In this document: positions 9,047 to 15,225 of the stretch, one piece after another
Layout: each line of letters begins with the position of its first letter
How positions within the stretch are numbered: position 1 is the first letter of the stretch
NCBI GenBank assembly: GCA_015501075.1
Contig: JADNYJ010000716.1
Coordinates: 1 to 15,225 of the forward strand
Origin: Gymnopilus junonius
Lineage: Eukaryota > Basidiomycota > Agaricomycetes > Agaricales > Galerinaceae
Length of the DNA: 15,225 bases
Direction: 5' to 3'
Position numbers and translations under genes: made by a program
The notes under the pieces: generated by a model
Database searches by the model: none
The model's input: the letters and a program-made list of their open reading frames with translations, nothing else
What the model was told of the DNA's origin: nothing

Positions 9047-9436
9047 CGTTGGAGAGCCAGTTCTTCTTGTGTGCCTCCCTTTGTAGCTATTAGCCACAAC
9101 TATCCTTGTAATACTTGAGTGACTCGCTGAAATCTTCTCATTCCCTAGGCGGACTGAATTATATGAGTATCAGAGGCTATGCTTCGGCTTCGCTGTGCTG
9201 TGATGTTGACATCATCAGCCATCTAACGTGGAGTCATCTGTATCCTGAGTGAACACAGCTTCCCACTGCCAATTATGTTGACCTCATGATTGCGTTGCAA
9301 GTGATTAAGAGTCATGGTGACAGGCACAAAAGATCAACGTTGGTGGATGATTCTTTCTCTGCCCTCTAATCTTTTACACAGTATACCTCTCTTGCAAAGG
9401 TTTTGAGTGGCTTGGGAGGTGTTTGCTGGTTCGAAG
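9047..9436. other. Spacer between array copies A and B
   Basis: No gene is supported. It contains the exact 14-base sequence GAGGCTATGCTTCG (9173-9186) that also follows the array remnant at 7593-7606, suggesting that flanking DNA was duplicated with the genes. Confidence 0.4.
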
Positions 9437-10334
9437 ATGATCCAGGACCTGGGCCTTATTCTGATCGGATTGGAAATTAGTGAGTCCATTGCAATACAAA
9501 AACTTCTCATCATGAACGTTCCCATTGATACTGAATCTCCTTTTCCCCTCATTTTTATGTCTATTGTTATTTCAAACTTGAAGTCTACATTTGCTTCCTC
9601 TCACTACCCATCTCCATCCTCAGCGCGATCATTCTCTCATGGATTGTACACCTCCCAGTTACTATCCGTCAGGAGGTAGAGAAAGGGCTGGGAGGCGGGG
9701 CAAGATTTGTTGTCATACTTGTTCTAGGTATGCTAGGAAGTTTTATGTGGATCATGATGATCTTGTGCGTAAACTCGATTTTATTTGTCCGAGAAAATTT
9801 CTAATCAGCATTGAACTATTGAGCAGCTGTGCAACATGTACCAATGATAATGACATTATGGTTAAAGTGACGTTCAGTCTGGGACTTGGCTCCATTATCT
9901 TAGGATTGTATATGCCGCATGTACTCCATGGCATCCAGGTCTGTGTAAATTCCCCTTTAATGGAACAGGTTAACTGATATAATCTGTCTCTACAGAATCC
10001 AAACTTTCACCTGAAGTCCTATCCGCCCACACCAGTGCGAACCGGTTGCAGGCAGATCCTTGCCTTAAAATGTTTGATTGTAATCGTTTTAGGCAGTGCG
10101 CTGATCATTTTCATCCCTTTCGTCGAGGTGCTCATCTACATGGCCGAAATTAGTTATGGCGATTTTTATTTAACTTGCATTGGAGAAAAGTATGGGATGT
10201 TTGGTACACCAAATAACACTCGAAACACGCGGCGTAATAGAAAGACTACAACACCGAATATCAACGCCTCCGAAGATGGTGCAGCTGAGAGGCTGGCTCA
10301 AACTGGGGTGAAGGCATTAATAACTTGGATCTAG
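9437..10334 (+). CDS. Array copy B: four-helix membrane protein, open despite compensating frame changes
   Basis: Exons 9437-9479, 9584-9764, 9827-9938 and 9996-10334 give 224 residues in one open frame. Introns have donors GTGAGT, GTGCGT and GTCTGT; intron 1 has an unusual GAAG acceptor. The protein starts MIQDLGLILIGLEI, then helix 1 (ISILSAIILSWIVHLP), the motif HLPVTIRQEVEK, helix 2 (VVILVLGMLGSFMWIMMI), helix 3 (TFSLGLGSIILGLYM), a loop and helix 4 (ILALKCLIVIVL). Against copies A and C it has a -1 or +2 change near 9915 and an extra base near 10035. The two cancel, so about 25 loop residues are read in a different frame. The fourth intron of A and C is not spliced: its counterpart (10096-10153) is in frame, encodes hydrophobic residues extending helix 4, and its retention is offset by a one-base loss near 10174. 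The tail has EDGAAERLAQ and stops at 10334; the family C-terminus lies downstream out of frame. Function is unknown. It may be functional or a pseudogene that happens to be open. Confidence 0.6.
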
Positions 10335-10416
10335 AGGCTGGTACCGGCAGTGGTAACGCTGTTACATCCCAGCTGGAATCAGAGAAAACTCAATGCGAAT
10401 CAAGACCGAGGTAATA

Positions 10417-10446
10417 AATATAGCGGCTCTGGATGGGGCAGATTGA
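10417..10446 (+). pseudogene. Out-of-frame relic of copy B's conserved C-terminus
   Basis: These bases encode N-I-A-A-L-D-G-A-D and TGA, the counterpart of N-M-A-A-M-D-G-A-N in copy C. They lie 82 bases beyond the stop of the copy B frame and are not reached by it. Just upstream, DLEAGTGSG-like and QLESEK-like pieces in another frame correspond to the tail of copy C, so the original tail ran to here. Confidence 0.6.
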
Positions 10447-10772
10447 ACTGCCCTCCTGTTAAATCTAGTGATAAATTTATGAAAATTGACCGGATGTTCC
10501 GATCCATCTCTTTGACCAAGATTGAGATGTCCTTGTGACTCATGGCATCCGAGAAATATGTATACCTCCCATTCTATAATTGTCCGAGTCGATCATTCCA
10601 ACAACGTACAAACGTGGGGCCTGTGACAGTGTCGTAAGTATTTCAGTATTTAAAGAAGGATAGCTATTGGTGTCGCCTAGGAAGGCCCTTTTCTCTCTTG
10701 CTAAATTTGACTCCTGATTCGTTCCGGCGTCACTTCCTCTTTCCCACATCGTCAGAAACTGCATTTTGATAC
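10447..10772. other. Spacer between array copies B and C
   Basis: No gene is seen. A TATTTAAA at 10647-10654, 119 bases before the ATG of copy C, is the best promoter candidate. A short minus-strand open frame here (10540-10764) has no supporting feature. Confidence 0.4.
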
Positions 10773-11765
10773 ATGTTGGTGGATTTGCCTGTTGGGGTTG
10801 CGGTTAGTAAGCCCACTCTTTCGAGTTCCTAAAATTTCGATTCTCCTCACTGATGCCATAACTTCTTTTCTTGTAATACAGTGTGTATCACCGCCATCTC
10901 ATTCGTTGTTCCTATTATGGGTGCAATTATTCTCTCATGGATCGCCCACCTCCCAACAGCAATCCATCAGGAATTAGATAGTGCACTTGGGCCTCACTAT
11001 AAAGCTGGTTTTATCGTAGGCATGACAGGTTGTCTCATCTGGATTGCGGCTTTTTTGTACGCAACTCTTTCAGTTACAAATATTCTGAATGACTTTTGAT
11101 AGTGCTAAAATTTTGAACAGCTACGCGACCTTCTCCAGGCAAATTAATAAAAGTATTGCATCCGGTTACTTGGTTTTACTAGCTATAATATTATGGGTAT
11201 CTTCTGAGGGGTTGATATCATGGAATACAGGCTCGTGGCTTCTCATTAATATTACACCAAACACATTAAATTTTCTTACCTAATTTACAGAAGCCAAGCT
11301 CTCAGCAGAAGTACTATCAGCCCCCACAGTGCGAAACGGGTGCAAGCAGATTCGCGTCTTTCAGTGTTTGGTTCTCGTGATTCTGAGCTGTAAGTTCCAT
11401 GAATTCTCATCATCTCGGCATTCATAAAATTCACACTCTATGCATAATTTATAGTACTGGCACTTTTCTTCTTGTCTGCCATTGCAGAGAAAAACGGACT
11501 GTTCAACCATTCAAGCTGGGCATCACGACACCCTCGGGCGACTGCTACTGCCTCACTGAGTAACACTAACAATGTCAGGACGGAAGATGGTGCGGAGGAG
11601 CGATTACCACATCCTGATTTGGTCCGAAGAAAAGGAGATTTGGAGGGTGGTAGCACCGATGATACTGTACCGCAAGAGTTATCCGACCGCAGTACAAGCT
11701 CCCAAAAACAAGCAAAGTCTGGGGTCGAGTTAACAAATATGGCCGCCATGGATGGCGCAAATTAA
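10773..11765 (+). CDS. Array copy C: intact four-helix membrane protein with hydrophilic tail
   Basis: Exons 10773-10806, 10882-11056, 11121-11230, 11291-11389 and 11455-11765 give 242 residues with all phases consistent (1, 2, 1, 1). Donors are GTAAGC, GTACGC, GCTCGT (a GC-AG intron, 11231-11290) and GTAAGT; acceptors are ACAG, ACAG, ACAG and TATAG. Predicted helices: residues ~13-35 (IMGAIILSWIAHLP at its end), ~54-71 (FIVGMTGCLIWIAAFF), ~85-105 (GYLVLLAIILWVSSEGLISW) and ~126-150 (VFQCLVLVILSLLALFFLSA). The motif SWIAHLPTAIHQEL follows helix 1. Residues 151-242 are polar, with TEDGAEERLPHP, an acidic and Ser/Thr-rich stretch and the C-terminus N-M-A-A-M-D-G-A-N. There is no cleavable signal peptide; helix 1 probably acts as signal anchor. 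The start aligns with the ATG of copies A and B. The family is not recognised and no catalytic motif is seen. Topology suggests an integral membrane protein with both ends on one side, and the tail could recruit partners; both are inference. Confidence 0.75.
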
Positions 11766-12047
11766 ATCAGCTGTTCATAGAGTAAAATATTCAAATGATC
11801 CTATTTGTGTCCCCATCGTGGCTCCATTGGTCTTGAGTTCGTTTCCTTTGCTAAATAATACTCCTTGTGAAGAAGTCTATACATAGCTTAGTCGCATGCA
11901 GATATTTTTAGATGTAACAGAGAGTTGCCGCAATCAAGCACAGGATCCGTTCATCACGGCATATCTCGCCATTATAAAGACCCTTGTGCATGATGGAAAC
12001 GATTCCCCAGCCCGGAGCACCGCCCACTCACTCTCTAAGTACCAAAG
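11766..12047. other. Spacer and promoter of the small secreted protein gene
   Basis: No gene is seen. TATAAA at 11973-11978 is followed by pyrimidine-rich sequence (CCCACTCACTCTCT around 12023-12036), a likely transcription start zone for the gene at 12171. Confidence 0.45.
11973..11978 (+). promoter_or_regulatory. TATA box of the small secreted protein gene
   Basis: TATAAA lies about 198 bases before the ATG at 12171. The distance becomes normal (about 134 bases) if the proposed 64-base 5'-UTR intron is removed. Confidence 0.45.
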
Positions 12048-12111
12048 GTGAGCTTTATCGATGATTTTAATTGGTAAAGTTGGACGAATGCTAATGAGTT
12101 TGCATCGTTAG
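12048..12111 (+). other. Probable intron in the 5' untranslated region
   Basis: AAAG/GTGAGC donor, a TGCTAATG branch site and CGTTAG acceptor define a 64-base intron (71 bases if ATTTTAG at 12118 is used) between the TATA box and the ATG at 12171. Size and motifs match the coding introns in this window. Confidence 0.4.
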
Positions 12112-12170
12112 ATTTTAGGCTGGTCCTAAGTTTATAGCTGATTTTCATTTGCTTCCGAAAAACCCAAAGA

Positions 12171-12602
12171 ATGCGTTTCTATTCCACTTTTGTTGTCCTT
12201 GGTCTCGCTATCGCAGGCGCTCTTGCTTATCCTGCGGTATTTATCTTCTAGTATCCCACAGCGAACGCATGCTGACATTCTTTCTTTATTCGACAGTCCG
12301 ACTCAGGCAATTCTCTTTACGCTCGTTCCGCTGATGCTGAAGATTTGGCCCTCCGAGATCTCTACGAGGCCTATTTAAATGAGATGGCTGCTCGTGACTA
12401 CGACGACGCCCTCGATCTCGAGGCTCGACACGATCACCATGTCAGCGTCACTGTCCATCTCAGAGCAGACGAATTTGACGAACTGGATGCCCGCGACTAC
12501 GATGACGACCTTGAAGAGCTTGCCGCTCGCTATGACGAGTTCCTTCAAGAGCGGGACTTTGAGGACGAGGATTTTGAAGCTCGTGAGATTATGAAGAGGT
12601 GA
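12171..12602 (+). CDS. Small secreted acidic protein with internal ARDYDD repeats
   Basis: Exons 12171-12236 and 12297-12602 give 123 residues. The 60-base intron has GTATTT, a CTGAC branch site and GACAG. The N-terminus MRFYSTFVVLGLAIAGALA is a clear signal peptide, with cleavage likely after ALA. The mature part is strongly acidic and built from loose repeats: AARDYDDALDLEAR, DARDYDDDLEELAAR and ERDFEDEDFEAR, separated by a short HVSVTVHLR stretch. It ends EIMKR at a TGA. That TGA lies inside a perfect GTGAGT donor (12599-12604), so a third exon is possible. Splicing to GCAAG (12672) gives KR followed by EPFHPRIGIVIPSSD and a stop at 12719-12721, 138 residues in all; splicing to ATTAG (12661) gives a different 33-residue end. 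KR would be a Kex2-type site. The architecture recalls secreted Agaricomycete proteins with repeated acidic modules, but no named family is recognised. It is convergent with the DUF6593 gene. Confidence 0.7.
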
Positions 12603-12995
12603 GTAGGCTGACCAACGACCTTCCGTCACCATCTTGCTCACATGGAATCCCCCTGAATTAGTTGGACGCAAGAGAACCCTTTCACCCTCGCATCGGGATT
12701 GTCATCCCATCTTCTGATTGATGCAAGTGCATCATGTCGCGATGTTTTGCTAGAGTAGAGTAGTTTGCTGTGTTCCTCAAAGCAAATACTATTCGATCCG
12801 AGCAATTGACCTACGCAACGAATCAGACGCGGAATTCAATATCTATTACACTTGGCCATGATAGTACAACAACAAAAACCCTTGAGAAAACCCTATGTAA
12901 TATACATGAAACGTCAACACGGATGCAGCACCAGGCTGTCAAGCTGATGGTATTTCAAATAAGGAAGGACTAGGCTGCTTCTGCATAGGTTGTAC
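12603..12995. other. Spacer between convergent genes
   Basis: It holds the 3' region of the small secreted protein gene, including its possible third exon (to 12721), and the 3' region of the DUF6593 gene. No other gene is supported. A 67-codon frame at 12770-12973 has no distinguishing features. Confidence 0.4.
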
Positions 12996-13884
12996 TCAAG
13001 TAGTGACCTGCGCACTGAACAACCCGGGTAATGAAGAGGAGTCCGCTGCAGCTGTGGTCCCTTCAGTAGGTGGAGTAGCCAACGGTTTCGTTACAGAATT
13101 TGGCCCCTGATCATCTTCTCTCGCCGATGGAGAAGAGGAGGATGACGAAGCCGCAAGTCCATCAATAAGCAATCGCTGCTTCATAAAACCTACGAAGGTC
13201 ACCACGATGAAGTCAATTAGGTTGATCCCGGCTGGTAGGATCTCAAGGAATGCCCGACGAGACCGGGACACAATGCCCAGCTTAGCACGGCGGTATCGAG
13301 CAAGGGGGGTGAATGTTTGATCGTCCAGTAGAAGCTGTCAGGCAACGAGAAGGATGATGAGCCTGTTTGACTGAGGAGGGAAAGAGCGTACCACGGGCGC
13401 ATGGAGGAAGAGCTGCCACTTGTAATGTCTCGAGTCAGGGCCTTTGAACGCCCATGAGCTGAAGTATTTAGAATGCGATATCCATGAAAAGAAGTGGCAG
13501 TTCTCACTTCTCTGACACATCTTCGTCCTCCTCGTTCTTGTCGTTATGTGTCTCGTTATCCACGACCTTCCGTCTGGAGAGAGGTGGGATATCTAGCTGC
13601 AGATTATCTTCGCATAACTGTAGATGGGTCCCCTTGACCGGTCCACTATACTCTGCAGTGCCAATCTCCGTCTCTGTATGCCCCGTACTTCGATGGTATC
13701 TCTCCAGGCGCTTTACAGTGGTAATCGGGGACCTTTGCCGAGGCTGTGGTGTGGAGATCTGCGGATTCGGGGGATGTAATGGGGGCGTTTCTATAGAGAA
13801 CAGGGCTTCGCCATCCGGGGTGATGAGCAGCGTGGATATGGGATCGTTGTCTACCAGGCAGAGCTGCATTCCAGACATGACCAT
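12996..13884 (-). CDS. DUF6593 domain protein, three exons
   Basis: Minus-strand exons 13508-13884, 13392-13458 and 12996-13334 give 260 residues. Intron 1 (49 bases) has GTGAGA, TTCTAAAT and TTCAG; intron 2 (57 bases) has GTACGC and GACAG. The protein opens with MQLCLVDNDPISTLLITPDG after two alternative in-frame ATGs, then GEALFSIETP, a proline-rich insert, an acidic linker (NDKNEEDED), FKGPDSRHYKWQLFLHAP spanning exon 2, FTPLARYRRAKLG, and the domain end LEILPAGINLIDFIVVTFVG. This order (D-N-D-P-x-x-S/T, T-P-D-G, G-P-D-x-R-x-Y-K-W, then a hydrophobic I-D-x-I-V-V-T-F strand) is that of the basidiomycete DUF6593 family, recognised from memory. Members have no established function. The Ser/Thr-rich last ~50 residues look disordered. 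There is no signal peptide or obvious membrane helix. The start at 13884 could instead be 13878 or 13869. Confidence 0.85.
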
Positions 13885-14137
13885 GGACGTTCCGTATAAG
13901 GTCGTAGAGACCAGTAAGCGTAAAAAGGAAGGGGTATCTATGTATGGGACATTGAGAAGAGGAATTACTTAAAGAGTCCTTCTGGTTTGTCTAGGCGACC
14001 CCAGAGTCCAGAACTTGGAGCTAGACCAGAGTGCCAAGAAAACTGTGGCAATGCTTCCGTTTGTTATAAATAACTTGACAGAAAACTAGCAATAACCTTA
14101 AACGGAACGTTGGGTATAGTGGTCATATATACAAAAT

Positions 14138-15225
14138 TTACCGTAGGGTGTGCGACTCCACACCTAGGATCGAAACGCCCTTCTAAAGGTGACTGTTAGT
14201 ATCAAATCTCCTAGGGTATAGATAGATCGAACCTTTCTTGGGCAAGATACTGTAATTCTATTACAGCCCCATAATTTGACTTCCTCAAGCTTCGAACAGC
14301 CATCAGTACGATGACCTCTTTTGAGCTTGCCTTCCAACCACTCTTGAATCACAAAATCGTCAACGGCGCGGCAGAACCCAACGTCGACCTTCTTCAACTG
14401 TTGTGTTGCCTGGCCAATCATCTTCAAGGATTCTTCGCCGACGTCCTTCCATCCATTAATGTTCAGTTCTTCCAGTTTGGAACCAGAGTGTTTGAGGATA
14501 CCCTCAAGAGCGGCGCTTCCCATGACCTCATTACGCGAAACGTCAAGGGAGAACAAAGCAGAATTCGAAGTCCATCCATTGAAAAAGTCGGACAATCCCT
14601 GGTCCGTAAGTTCGGGCAGATAAGACAAAACCAGGGACTGAAGGGCGCCAGTGAATGGAATGAGGCCCTTCTTGAGGAAACCATCGGTTAGATCAGCATG
14701 CTTGGAAACATCCAGATGAGTCAGTGTCTTGCCCACGGCGCGCAATAACTTGATCATAGAGGCCTCGCTGCAAGACTGGCTTGGCTCTGAGATGTCCAGA
14801 TACTGCAACCCTTGCTTCAAAGTGGCGATATGTAATAGAAAGGAACCCTGCATCTGGCCCACCTGCTTTAACCGAAGGTTTGTAATTTGAGGACAATTAT
14901 TGACGAGGCTTTTCACGCAGTCCTCGTCAAATCGAGGACTTTGATTGATGAGGAAACCAGTCAGGCCGGGATGGGACTTGAAGAAATTTTGCCAGGCGGG
15001 CGGACGAACCAAGAAAGGGCCGAGGAGTTCGATGCGCTCCAAAGCAGGAAGCGATGTTGAGAAAACCTTAAACGAGTTGTCGTCGAGGTGGCCACAGAAG
15101 TCCAGGCGGAGAGAGACCAGATTGGCATTGTGATACACCAGCGTTTCAAGGGCTGGCGATGCGAGGTCTGACGATAATTGAATGAATAATTATGTCCTCG
15201 AAAATAATCATAAACGTACTCGTGG
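14138..15225 (-). CDS. rad7: Rad7-type nucleotide excision repair LRR protein, 5' end beyond the window
   Basis: Minus-strand exons are 15220-15225 (cut by the edge), 14233-15167 and 14138-14182, giving about 326 C-terminal residues. The 52-base intron at 15168-15219 has GTACGT and GTCAG. The last intron (14183-14232, 50 bases) has a GTTCGA donor, a perfect TACTAAC branch site and CTTTAG. Removing it joins CPRK to KGVSILGVESHTLR and TAA, restoring the ending CPRKKGV...G-V-E typical of Rad7/Rhp7. Without it the frame would run into 23 unrelated residues. The body consists of RNI-like leucine-rich repeats: LVSLRLDFCGHLDDNSF, LQYLDISEPS, LTHLDVSKHADLTDGFL, LQSLVLSYLPELTDQGL, LEELNINGWKDVGEESL, LEEVKLWGCNRIT. 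Known role of the family: with the Rad16 ATPase and a cullin/elongin partner, Rad7 recognises lesions in non-transcribed DNA for global genome repair in the nucleus. It appears intact within the window. Confidence 0.88.

Noticed and set aside
9591..9977. A 128-codon plus-strand open frame within copy B
   Set aside because: It is a different frame of exons 2 and 3 of copy B and reads through an intron; the frame with helices and family motifs is preferred.
13484..13972. A 162-codon plus-strand open frame
   Set aside because: It lies antisense over the first exon of the DUF6593 gene, whose splice sites and family motifs are convincing; the plus-strand translation has no features.
14311..14691. 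A 126-codon plus-strand open frame
   Set aside because: It is antisense to the leucine-rich repeats of rad7, a usual by-product of repeated Leu codons.
1..15225. CRISPR arrays, IS elements, prokaryotic operons, tRNA or rRNA genes
   Set aside because: No regular spacer-repeat pattern, no transposase motifs and no tRNA-like arms were seen; gene structure is eukaryotic throughout.

Overview
The window reads as nuclear DNA of a filamentous basidiomycete, most likely an Agaricomycete (mushroom-forming fungus). The reasons are densely spaced genes on both strands, 47-111 base introns with GTRNGY-type donors, CTRAY-type branch sites (two are perfect TACTAAC) and YAG acceptors, a DUF6593 gene, a decayed F-box/leucine-rich-repeat gene of the kind expanded in Agaricomycetes, and a Rad7 nucleotide-excision-repair gene. 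No rRNA, tRNA, CRISPR array, prokaryotic operon or intact transposon was seen.

Left part (1-4769). A weakly supported 3' exon lies at the left edge. A long AT-rich spacer follows, then a broken F-box/LRR-like gene on the minus strand (1278-2165). A second spacer carries two ~100-base direct repeats just ahead of a well-supported three-exon plus-strand gene (3056-4224). That gene encodes a 345-residue conserved hypothetical protein with a disordered Gln/Pro/Ser-rich N-terminal half.

Middle (4770-7000). A minus-strand, four-exon gene for a trypsin-like protein (GGDSGS serine motif, histidine in a TVRHV motif) is clearly dead. It has six in-frame stops and a frameshift inside otherwise conserved exons. 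All six stops are what C-to-T changes in Gln or Arg codons would give.

Middle-right (7330-11765). This is the most interesting part: a head-to-tail array, all on the plus strand, of a small multi-exon gene family that I do not recognise. The proteins have four predicted membrane helices, an S-W-x-x-H-L-P-x-x-x-x-Q-E motif after helix 1, a hydrophilic tail with an EDGA motif and a conserved C-terminus (N-M-A-A-M-D-G-A). There is one remnant (only the 3' tip), one pseudogene with conserved splice sites (copy A), one copy kept open by compensating frame changes and loss of an intron (copy B, 224 aa), and one intact five-exon copy (copy C, 242 aa) that uses a GC-AG intron.

Right part (11766-15225). 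A TATA box and a probable 5'-UTR intron precede a small secreted acidic protein gene (12171-12602). Convergent to it is a three-exon DUF6593 gene (12996-13884, minus). Beyond that is the 3' part of a Rad7 homologue (minus) running off the right edge, whose last intron and 15-codon terminal exon could be placed.

The genes do not form a pathway. The picture is an accessory, duplication-prone stretch full of decaying genes next to one housekeeping repair gene. All gene models were built by eye from splice motifs and from comparison between copies; no search was run.
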